Below, one piece after another: positions 34,801 through 46,800 of a stretch of 64,000 nt of DNA. Every line of letters begins with the position of its first letter. Position 1 is the first letter of the stretch. A model generated the notes under the pieces. It did not search any database and was not told the origin of the DNA. It saw only the letters and a program-made list of their open reading frames with translations. This stretch comes from Agapetus fuscipes. Taxonomy: Eukaryota > Arthropoda > Insecta > Trichoptera > Glossosomatidae. The stretch lies in contig OX637333.1 in NCBI GenBank assembly GCA_951799405.1, positions 9,981,960 through 10,045,959 of the forward strand, given 5' to 3'. The translations under genes were made by a program, and so were the position numbers.

Positions 34801-37800
34801 TTTTGGCGATTACAATATTTATAACGCGTGTTATCTGTCAACTTAAGCTATTTCCGGTCAAATCGGCAGCCATTTTTTGCAATGGTACCAACATTCAAGA
34901 TTTTTTTTTTGGGCTGTGATGAGTTTTGTGTACAACCGAAAATGCAGCTGTGAAGTTCTTTGTTCTCTTTCTAACTAATGACCATTTTCGTAAGTAAGTT
35001 GAGACAAATATATATGTCTATTTTCGTTAAAATAACTACTTGTCCACAGATGTTATTAGTCAATGGAATTGACAGTACTTGAATTTTTATTAATTTCTAT
35101 GGTCTCGAGAGCTGTTAAAGTCGGTCTGTATGTGTTTGTGTGCAGAAGTTTAATTTTATGTTTATTAAAAGTATGTCCGGATTCTATGATGTGGTTGGCA
35201 AACTCGGAGAAGTTATTATTAGATAGACAACGCCTGTGTTCGTCCATTCTAATTTTTAAGCTTCTACAAGTCTGCCCAATGTATACTCTATTACAGTCGC
35301 CACACTGAACTTCGTTTACTCCACATTTTTGTAAAATGTCCATTTTCGATTTAGAATTACAAAGTAAGTTTCCCAATTTATTATTGGTGTAAAACGCAGG
35401 TCTGATAGAGTCGGGTAGAATTTTGGAAGAAATTTCACCCAAGAATAGTACTTTCCTCCAAGGTCGGTCTAGGTCCTCTCGAGTGTTATAAGAGTGGTAA
35501 ATGTGTTGTCTGTATAGTGTTGTTTTGGTTTTTGTTGTTGAGTAATTTGTCTATTATTTTTATGTCATATCCGTTATTGAAAGCAATTTGTCTAATAGTG
35601 TCAAGTTCGGTTCTGTGGTCAGCATCTGTTAGTGGAGTCCTGATAAGTCTTTCAAGCATGGAGTGGAAACTTGATAGCTTGTGTGAAATTGGGTGCGTGG
35701 AAGAAGAATGAATAATGGTGTCGGTGTGTGTGGGTTTTCTATAAATGGAATATGCAATCTTGTTATCACTTATTTTCAGAGAATAGTCAAGGAAATTAAG
35801 AGTATTATCAGGGTTAGATTCTAATGTAAAATTTATGTTAGGATGTAATTCATTGATAAATTCTAAGAGTGAACTAAGTTGTCGGTTGGTTCCCTTAAAT
35901 AAGCAAAAATTGTCATCTACGTATCTAATCCATTTAACAATATTATTTTTAAGATTGAAATGATCAGAAGAAAACATGGTTTCTTCAAGATTGTTGAGGA
36001 ATAATTCAGCTATGATGGGGCTAAGCGGGGAGCCCATGGGTAGACCGGTGGATTGACTGTAGTAATTGTTATTAAATTCAAAATAATTTTGTTCAGCACA
36101 TTTATTAAACATTCTAATCATTTCATCTTTTACACTGTCATCTAGAGTTGATTTATTTAGTAGTTCAGTGAAAATTATTCTACGGTCGTCAATAGGGACG
36201 TTGGTAAATAAATTTGTAATATCAAAAGAAACTAGTTTACTGTTAAATGGCACTATGAAATTATTTAAAAGTTTGACGAGATCATGGCTATTCTTAATAC
36301 TGTATTTGGGATGAAAAATGTCGAATTCTAAAATTAAGTCATTAAGTTTTTTACATAGTTTATAAGATGGGGCTGGATAGTATGAAACCACTGGGCGGAT
36401 AGGTACATGGGATTTGTGGATTTTAGGAAGGCCGTATAGTTTGGGGGCTTGGGGGTTGGATTGGCAGAGGTACTTATTACAAAATATGGGGCATTTCTTG
36501 ATTGTTTGAATTATTTTGCCATGAAAACGGGATGTGGGGTCAGATTTGAGAACACTAAAATTATTAATTAATCAAATAAATATACTGTTTTAATTCACTT
36601 TTTTATTATTTTATTTTAAATATGTCTGACAGTTTTCGCCTAAAAAGGCATCCTCAGGACAATGACAATTGTCATTGTCCTGAGGATGCCTTTTTAGGCG
36701 AAAACTGTTAGACATATTTAAAATAAAATAATAAAAAAGTGAATTAAAACAGTATATTTATTTGATTAATTATACAATGGACTTTCACTGTGTAAACCAC
36801 CAAACCCTGAAATCTAATCTAATCTAATCTAAGCTGCAAAGATATTTATCATTTAAGATTTATATTAAATGCATTCCCACAAGCAGATATGTATAATTTC
36901 GCGCTAACACATGCCGCATGTGGACCTACAATATAAAAACCCAATCTCAAATGAACATAAGCCTTGCAACTCTTGCCGTCCTTCCCTGAAACAGGGGTGA
37001 CATTGGCAAAGTGAACCAATTTTTATATTATGGGTGGTCAGCCGCATAACAACCTATAAGTCAAGGAACATACATGACAAACTACATTTTTTAAATCAAA
37101 GAATAAAAATAACAATATATACATGGACATAAAAAACTAAATCATAAAACCAATTTCACTTTAACAAACCCTAGCCGCCAACATCACAGATCAACCGCCA
37201 TTTCTTTCTATCCTTGCATACTTCTTTCATTTCCTCCAGAGTCATAACCTTCTTCATACAAGCTCTTCTTTTATTATGACTCTGGATATTCCATTCATTC
37301 GCAATTTCGGATATTTGGTCCATCCATACCTTTCTCGGTCTTCCTCTACCACGACATCCATCTATTCTACCAACATATACTTTCTTCGTCAGTCTTTCCT
37401 CATTCATTCTCTCCATATGCCCAAACCATCTTAACAAACTTCTTTTAATCTTCACTTTCACACTTTCCTTTGCACCACATTCTTTTCTTACAAAATCATT
37501 CCTCACCCTGTCACTCCGTTTTTTCCCAATCATACTTCTTAGAAAGTCCATTTCAACAGTATGGACTCTACTAATTTCACTTTCATTCACCGTCCAGGCC
37601 TCGCATCCATACATCAAGGTGGGTAAAAGTATGCCACTGCGTACCGCCAATCGAGCATTTTTAGATATGTTTTGATTTTTGGCGATACAAGCTGTGGCAC
37701 CCAGTACACACCTGCCCTTCATTACTCTTCTTTCAAGTTCACCTGAAAAATACTAAAATTATTGTCTGTTAGAAATTGATTGACTTTGTCCTTATAATCT

Positions 37801-40800
37801 ACTTCACTGAGGATCACCACACTATTTCCGCTTTTGTGATGATGAGGTTGTTCATTCGGAGAGACGATTGTATTTCCCTCGCCAGTTTAAGCTCCTGCCT
37901 ACCGGTCCTGGTAGTGCAGATTGGTGAGGTCTTGATGAAATCCGCGCAGTTATACTTGAAGCTCGATGGCTCCTTGTACAATGCGGTGTTGGTATCCGCT
38001 GCCAGTTGGATGAGGGACTTCTCAGATGTGTTTTGTAGATTATACTTTAAGCCTTTTTCAAGCAGGTGGTTTTGATCATTCGAAAAGGCGTGTGTAGAAA
38101 GGTTGATAACTCTCTCACAAAACTTATGGTTGCTGAATTTTTGTGGATCTTGGTTGTATGGAATTGGACGTACTTGTTTGCATCTCAGGATTTTGAATTT
38201 CTTATCCAGTCTCTCTTTCATTTTGGCACCGTTGATGCTGGCAAAGAGTCGAACTTTGTCATCTAGCAGGTCCCATTCAACCGGATGTAGTTTGAAGGTC
38301 AATTCGTCGTGAAGTATTTTTAAGTGAAGTTTGATATTATTACGCAAAATGAACAGTTGCTTAATTTCAGTTTTAATCCAATTTATTTTAGCTTGATGTA
38401 TAACAATTGTGGCGGTTTGATGAGTGATCCCAGCGCTCTGTTCCCTTCCTCACCCCTCCCACCCACCACTAGTCCCATCCCTTAAAATAATGATGCACTA
38501 ATTTATATTTTATTTAGTCAGTAATATTTTGTACCTGACGATGGAAACATTGTTTCCGAAACTGGTCGTACATTCTTAAATTTTACTCGTCCCATAACCT
38601 TATAGGTACAATTTGTCTTTTATTTTTAATTTTAATTTTTTTTTAAAACTACTGATTATAGAAAGCTTTCCAATTTTGCTGCTAGATGTCAATATATTTT
38701 TCATACATTTCAATATAAACACAAAGGGGTCTATAAGGGTTTATGAGTGTATTTTAATAGGCGATTCAAACACATACGCGGATGGTACACTTTTGCAACA
38801 TATATACAAAATTTGATTCGCTATACATTGGGAACGTGTTTCATCTGCTGTGATGGCATTGATTTTGAAAATCGAAACTCCAAGCGATTGACAACATATA
38901 TACAAAAGGACTATATAATATAAGGAAGGACAATATAATAATTAAGTAATGTAAGTAATTAAGAATGATTGTGTAAGATTTTAACTATATACCCAGAGAA
39001 AGTAATTAATACAAAATATTATTAGTTGTTAAGTAGGAAGACATTTTAGTAATGCCAACGCAGAAAAAAAATCTAGTATCTGTCACTACTTATTGCCTGT
39101 TTGCTCTATTTTTAATAAGAAAGTTTTGTGTTGAAGTAGGTGGAAACACATTTAGTGTCTACTTGCGTTAAATAGTTTCTTATATTATAGCTCAACCATT
39201 AATCAATATTACCTGGAGTTGCCCTTGATGATGCCATACAGCCTGTTCCTGTACTCGTCCACAGAGAGGCGCAGGTCGTCACACAGAGGAGGGATCACGT
39301 CGCCTGACAACACGGGCTCATTCCTCTCCTGGTGGAACCTGCAACTCACAACATTTAGGATTACAGGTTGGGTGCAATACAGAGAATATGAGGGAATATT
39401 GTGTTTATTTATTTCTACAATTTCTACAAATTCCTTGACTTATAGGTTGGTATGAGGCTGACCACCCATACTGTAGAAAATGGTTCATTTTGCCAATATC
39501 ACCCCTGTTTCAGGGAATGTCGGCAAGAGTTGCAGGGCTTATGTTCATTTGAGGTTTGGATTTTATTTGTTAGTACACAATCAGCATTTGTAAGCGCGAA
39601 CTACACGTGTTTGTTTGTGGGCATACATCTGAGAGCTTTGAATGAATATATCCTTGCAACTTAGATTATAGATATATAGACAAATATATGGATGAAAGCC
39701 TTTTACGAACATATTTTAGCAAATATAGACCAACAAGAAATGTAGCATTATAGATAAATCACCACTCTCATAGCCCGAGTATAAATGTTTTATACTCGGG
39801 TTTAAATAAAACATTTATACTTCGCAATCAATAAAATAAAAATGTATGGGAAATAAAACAACACCCCTAGTGAGTGATTTAGTTTCCACACATTTATCTA
39901 CTTTGAAGGGGAGTTTATTTAATTGCTTAACTTCAGTAACACATGTAAGTTCACACTTACTTCTTTCATGTCATTCAGTCAAAAAAAAATTCATGCATGC
40001 ACGCCTTTTGTTATGACATTCCCATTCACAAATCTATTTTACAACAAAAAAATGGAGAAAGTACTATGAGATAAAATAGAGAAGTGTAGTGTTACTTTGA
40101 GACGTAGGGGTGCTGCAGTGCCTGGTGTGCCGTGGCCCTGTGCGCTGGGTTGAACACCAGGAGGCGCTGCGCCAGCTCCTGGGCGTCCTGAGGTCCCGCC
40201 TGCAGGACGCTGCTCAGCCCCACCACGCGCCGCACACACTGCCTCACCAGCGCTGAGCCATAGCCCGTGCACACCTCATTTATATCTAGAGCAAAACATG
40301 GCACAGTGAGGTGTAGAAGGGCTAGGAATGCAGGTTATGATCCTCCTCTAGTGTAGGAGGGATAGGGGGACTGTTGGTACTGTTGGTTGCACACTCACCT
40401 TCCTCGCTGGGAGGCGGGATGCAGGCCATGATCCTTTCCACCTGGTTGACAGTAGAAGAGCCGGGGAACAGGGGCTTGCCTGTGATCATTTCTCCCAGAA
40501 TGCAGCCCAGGCTCCACATGTCAATGCCTTTTGTGTAACTGGATAATGGATGGTAAAAAACAGATATAATCTCAGTTGCAAAGATATATTAACAATTAAG
40601 ATTAACGGGCAAACATCACACTTTTATGGGACAGCAACATTTTGAAACCAATAACAAAATACTTTTTAAATAATAAGGAATTTTTTAAAGTCAATTCACA
40701 TACTGAGTCCATTGTGTGTGGTGTGTGTGTGTGTTTTTTTTATAATAGTACCTAAGTTTTTTTTTTTTTTTTAGAAAGCCTATGCGGGAGACTCCCTAGA

Positions 40801-43800
40801 TTCGAGAGACTCTAAGGGTCTAAGACACTTGTTATAGTGCCGCAGAGGTGTTGGTGATGTGGCAGTTGTCCATGTCCGGTTGCAGGGCCGTCAGCTGCGC
40901 AGTGCTGTGGTGTGTGTGGCGTTGCTTTGTTTTGAGACACTGAGAGGAAACGGCGATTGATATTGGATTTGAAAAGGGCAAGGTTAAATTGGGATGGAAA
41001 CACAGATACCGGTAACTCATTCCATAAGCGGGCAGTTTGGCAGAGGAATGAGTTGTGAAAACACCAAGTTCTCATAGTTTTGATATCGACTGCAAATGGT
41101 TGAATGTGAGCCGTTCTACAAGTTGCCCTTGTTGTAACGAGAGGAGGGGGTATAAGTGAGGATATTTCATCAGAGCAGACGCCATTGTAGTACCTATAGA
41201 AGAGACTGATCATTCCAACTTTCCTTCTGTGCTCAAGAGAATGTAGGTTGGCTGTGAGAATGGGATCATCAATCAGCTTCACCGCTCTTCTTTGCACAGA
41301 GTCAAGTTGGTCACACAGCCTCTTTGGTATACCGGACCAGAGATGGCTGTTATACTCTATAATTGGACGGATTTGGGATTTATATAGAGTCAGCAGTTGA
41401 GCTGAAGTAAAAAATCTACGAGCTCTATGTAGTACGCCTAGTCACCGGAAGGCCGAAGTGGTTCGAGATGAGATGGCGTCTTGATATTTCAGCTCTGATG
41501 AAAGAGAAACACCGAGAAGATCTAAGTGGTTTTGGTTGGGTAAGGGGATGTTGTCAAAAGTTGGGAAATTGGGGTTTGGAGCCCTTTTCAGGGATATCTG
41601 ACAAGCCTGCGTTTTTTTAACATTAAATTCAACGAGATTGTCAGCTCCCCAGTGGCTGACAGCTTTGAGGTCAGTGTTGATCTTTGATGTTAAATGTTTG
41701 CGGGCATCTGAAAGGGTTGAGATGCTTTGGGGTTTATCAAATAAAAAGCCATCGTGAATGGTACTATCATCAGCGTAGGAGTGAAAGTAAAGTGCAGTCA
41801 CTGTAACCTACAATAAATAAATGTAGATTTACTTTTTGCTGGCGATGAGGATCTCTGGGGCCCGGTACCAGCGCGTGGCCACGTAGTCCGTGAGGCAGGG
41901 GTCTCTCCCTCCCTCCCCCGCCCCGCTCAGTGAGGACAGAGAGCGCGCCAACCCAAAGTCTGCGATCTTCACTCTAGACAAAAAAATACACCACTTGTAA
42001 ACACGTGAAATGTAGCAGGATAACCCATCCAGTATATGCTCTGAATCACTTTTCTTCTTTCGGCCACTTCTAACAATGCTGAGCAATTATCACAGCTATG
42101 ATCACTTTGGATGCTGTGGCTCGAAATAGGAGCTTGGTGCTTTTGTTAAACCACTGTCCCAAGTTGGTATTTATCATTCCTCATGTGACCAAAGTATATC
42201 AGCTTTCTCTGATTGATGATTGGTAAAAGTTCTTTAGTTGTATGCATACCTCAGAGGATTTCCGGAGGCTCAGAACATATGAAATAACGCAACTCAACTA
42301 AGCTACACATATAGTGTAACTTCTTGCCGCTTTATCCCCGATGGGGTCGCATGTGGCGAGTTGAACCTATTTATTTTTACAGGTAAGGGGGCCGACCTTA
42401 CGCCAACCACTTCAGTTGAAGTGGGGGTTTCCCAGCTCCCGAGAGGGCTGATACTCTTTTCTTGTGAAGGCTGAGTAAACCTTGACAGTATTTGATTTTC
42501 GGGTTTGAAATCAACACCAAAACGGGAAATCATTTCTGACACCCTCGGTGGGATTCAAACCCGAGCTCACGGCAAGAAATGCAAGCACTTAACCAACTGA
42601 GCTATCGAGCGGACTGGTTTTTGTCATTTTCTATGTAAGCAATGTGTCTCAACCCCATCTTCAATCTATGTACATATTGTCAGGTAGCTAGAATGTCAGA
42701 TAGCTACCTGTTATAAAGAGGAAGAAGACATATTCACTAGGAACTGTCACTAACAAGGTGGGAAAGAACATTATACCTATCAAAGGAGGAAAATAATGCC
42801 TACCAAATTGGGAAAACAGAAATGATCTGGATCCCAAATAAAAAGAAGAAGAGGAGGCTGAGAATGACCGTTGGGGGAGAAATAGAGTGGAAAAATCCGT
42901 GTAAGCTTCGCGTCATGCTGGTGGGAAGGTTATAAAAGCCGCCGAAGCCCAACATTCCGGGACAGAATCTCTTCCAAGCCTACACAGACAGCACGGACCA
43001 GGCGTGGCCGAAAAAGATCCATCTGGGAGGCCTGAGTCGCCGTTATTTCCTGCACCAACAGCCCCTGGCTGCGCCTGGGTCCTCCGTGGCGGATTCCTCT
43101 GAAGGGCGGAGCCCCTGCTTTACCCGCCGCAAGCGCCCGCTTGGCTACTTGCTTTGTGCAGCTCGATATCCGGAGCCCCGTGCCCGAAGTTCCTCAGGAG
43201 GACGGAGCGCCTGCCCCGTCCAGCCGAGAGCACCAGTCTTATCGCAGGGCTGAGCCCCGTGCCGAAATTCCTCCGGAGTGTGGAGCACCCGACCTCATCC
43301 CGCCAAAAGCGTCGCCGTGCCTAGAGGCCGGCGCACCGAACATCGACTACTAACATCCAAGCATCAGGACTTCTTCCGTCACCGTGAGCGTATCGAAGCA
43401 TTTAATTCATTAACCCATTTAACTTAGATTCCCAGTCAGTCTTGCCGTTTTGGCGTGATGATACTCTCAATTGTCTGTTGTAATTTAAAATAAACCGCCT
43501 CTTTCCTTTAGCTGGTGTTTACCTACCATCACCTATATTTTGAACCTCTTTAGCATCAGTGGAAAGCGAGCAAGGTGTTGGGCCATGAACGCCACCCTGA
43601 GGAGTCTCTTTTGCTAGCCGGGCATCTGCAAAAGCGCGCAACCTAACCTCAAAGGAGCCCCCTTGTCCGTTGTCGGAATCCTAACCTCAAAGAGGTGACG
43701 GTTCGCGGCAGCGGGGGGCCCGGCAGGGCCGCGCTTCCAATCTATGCATTACAATATCACCATAGAAACCTATGACATCACCATAGCAACGATATTTGTT

Positions 43801-46800
43801 TTGAATACCCCTCTAGTGCTGTCGAAAGTATGAAAATATTTGAATTCCGAATGCAAAAATGTTCCGACCTAATTGTATATGGAATGGTTTTCACAAGTAG
43901 GTATATATTACCACCAGCATAGAAGTTACATACTTGAACAAGTAAGTACCTACGTACCTACTTGAATTAAAATAAAAAACTTATTTGTTACAATTCACAT
44001 GAGCTTTTATTATTTTTAAACACTACCGGTTTCGGGAGAAGCAATACCTCCCATCTTCAGGTGTAAATATAAACTTATTATATAAACTTACTGTTTATAT
44101 AAACTTATATAAACTTACTGTTTAAATAAACTTACTTAAATAAACTTACTGTTTATATAAACTTATATAAACTTACTGTTTATATTTACACCTGAAGATG
44201 GGAGGTATTGCTTCTCCCGAAACCGGTAGTGTTTAAAAATAATAAAAGCTCATGTGAATTGTAACAAATAAGTTTTTTATTTTAATCTATTAAAATGAAC
44301 TTTCACGAAGTAACTGCCAAAAACCTAGATAATACCTACTTGAACATTACTATTTCTAGAAATGGCTGTCACATTCGGGAGCAAAATATTAGGTTGGGGA
44401 AAAAGTATGTTCGCATATAGTATGTAAGTATATACTTGTATTGAAATATCTTTGGCTGTACCATTTACATCTGGCTGGTTTTCGTCACATTAAAAAGGGG
44501 ACATTTAAAAAAAAAAAACAAATTGGGAAAATTTTGTTTCGCGATATTTTTCATTTGTTTTTCTTTCTGTCAAAATGAGCGAATCGAATGAAGAAATTAG
44601 ATACATTTTAAAATTTTATTACAAAAAAGGGAAAAATGCAACGCAAGATGCAATTTTTTTTTGTGACGTTTATGGACCTAATGCAGTGTCAGGAACCCCC
44701 GTATTCACGATCAAAACTGGCACTAACTTAAGGGCAAACTAGCGCTTAGATTGGGGAAATTCATTTCAAGAACAATACTAGGGTAAAAGAAGCGCTCAAG
44801 CGCTCCAAAAACTAGCACTTAGGTAAGTAAGGTCGACAGGTATATTAACCAACGCTTAGCGCTGTCAAAATATTCCGTCATATTTCATTGTTGTCACATT
44901 TTTTGTTTGATTGTGAATTTACATGAAAAAATGAATTCTTACTATAAACACGATGTTTACGAGTGTATTAACATTGTTTTGACGAGTATATTAACATTGT
45001 TTGACCATTAGAATCGGGTTTGTTCTCCGGTATGGTCTAGGACCATACTGCAATGACAGATGAACTGTCAAAATATTCCGCCGCATTTCATCAGCACAGT
45101 TTTTGTTTGGCTGTGAATTATTTACATAAAATAATGAATTCTTACGATAAAGACGACATCAACGAGTATAATAACATTGTTTTGTCCAAAAATAGTGTCC
45201 CAAGAAAATATATCAGAGACTGTAAAGACCCATTTACGAATTACGAAGAGGAAGAATTTAGAAGACGTTTTTGATTGAAAAAATGCGTCGTTCTGTATAC
45301 AGTTTTGCCGTTGCTCATTGAGGGTTGCAAAGCCATCAATTTCTTCGATCTGTTCTTTTATCTTCTATTACAGGTTTTTCTTTAATCAGAGCCACCAGCA
45401 GCTCCTTTTCCGCTGGAGAAAACAACATCTTTTTGGCGCTGAAATCGATCAAAACACTTTACATTGGATATTACATAAATGTATTTTTAAAAACTAATAG
45501 AAATTGTAAACAAACAAATTCGTACTTACGGTTTACTTAAATTAGTAAGTGCGTTATACGTACTTATTTGTTGTCAAGTTTTATGCACAGCTGATATGAC
45601 ATTAAAATTTGAAAGAAGCGGCAATGATAAGAATGAAGTACGCCGAATATCGGTCGGAAGTTAATGACCAATCACAGAGCTGGGTTTTTTCGAGAGCCAA
45701 TGACAAACCCGTACATCTCCTGGGGGTTGGGCACTAGGCTGATTACTGCTTTAGTGTTCTTTGTGAAACAAAACGCTCCAGAATGTCGACCTTTGAGTTA
45801 GTGCAGCGCTTGAGTTAGGCACTTAAATCAGTTTTTATCGTGAATACGGGGGTAAGAGTAGCACAAAGTTGGTTTAAGTGTTATCAATCCGGGAATTTTG
45901 ATGTCAAAGATGCACCTCGCTCTGGTCGCCCTGTTACGGATAAAATAGACGCTATTTTTGAAAAGGTGGAGCAAGATCGGCATATCAGCAGTTAGGTACG
46001 ACATAGCTGAAGAACTGGGAATTGACCACAAAACAGTTTTGACTCATTTGAAAAAAGCTGGGTACACAAAAAAGCGCGATATTTGGGTGCCACATGAGTT
46101 CACTGATAGAAACCTTATAAATCGTGTACTCATATGCGATTCTTTATTGAGATGTAATGAAACCGAACCGTTTTTGAAGAGATTGATAACTGGTGATAAA
46201 AGTGGATCACGTATGACAAGAATGTGCGAAAAAGGTCGTGGTCAAAGGTCGGTCAGTCTTCACAGACTATGGCAAAACCTGGGTTAACTCGCAATAAGGT
46301 GATGCTGATGCTGTGTCTGGTGGGAGTGGAAGGGCATTGTTCATTATGAGCTTTTACCACCGGGCAAAACCATCGATTCAGATCTCTACTGCCAACAACT
46401 GATTTATATTTTCTGATGAGATTAAAGCAAGAAATTGAGAGGAAGCGGCCGGAATTGATAAATAGAAAGGGTGTGGTCTTTCATCATGATAACGCTAGAC
46501 CACATACATCTTTAGCCACTCAGGAAAAATTAAGAGAGTTTGGCTGGGAGGTGTTGATGCATCTGCACCTTCAGATTTCCACCTGTTTCGCAAAACTACT
46601 TGTTGCGTTTTTTTGATCAGAAGTCCCAAAATTTCTACAGCAACGGGATCATGTCTCTACCTAAAAGATGACAGGTAGTCTACGAACAAAATGGCACATA
46701 TCGCACGCTTAATAATAAAGAGCAATAACTCGAAAATTCGGAAAATAGAGATTTTGTAATAAAACACAAGAACAATGCGAGAAGAATAGGTAGAATGCGA

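Larger units (their letters stand above)
36565..36772. repeat. 208-bp near-perfect palindrome of Penelope-type ends
   Basis: Two ~104-base arms centred at 36668.5 with one mismatch (gtctgacag versus ctgttagac). Each arm contains a hammerhead-like motif pointing outward from the centre. It sits between the LA tail and the Penelope flank. Confidence 0.9.
30317..38605 (-). mobile_element. Penelope-like element with inverted ends, split by nested insertions
   Basis: On - the order is: inverted terminal copy (38605-38425), N-terminal ORF, RT, GIY-YIG, 3' UTR, then terminal copy (34490-34438 continued at 30436-30317). The two ends are inverted repeats of each other (for example accactagtcc, taatgatgcactaattt, and a hammerhead-like motif). 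Insertions are an LA LINE at 30437-34437 and a second LA copy plus palindrome at 36551-37755. Known family features present: RT related to telomerase, and a C-terminal GIY-YIG. Several frameshifts make it inactive. It fills most of MAPK15 intron 6. Confidence 0.85.
43966..44286. repeat. Inverted pair of Penelope-type ends with tandem-repeat spacer
   Basis: Arms of ~97 bases (43966-44064 and 44188-44286), nearly perfect. The spacer is built from aaacttactgtttatataa units. Each arm carries a hammerhead-like motif. No ORF between them. Confidence 0.9.

Noticed and set aside
43141..43353. 70-codon Pro/Glu-rich frame in the GC island
   Set aside because: No domain, no splice context for MAPK15 (opposite strand); composition alone keeps it open.
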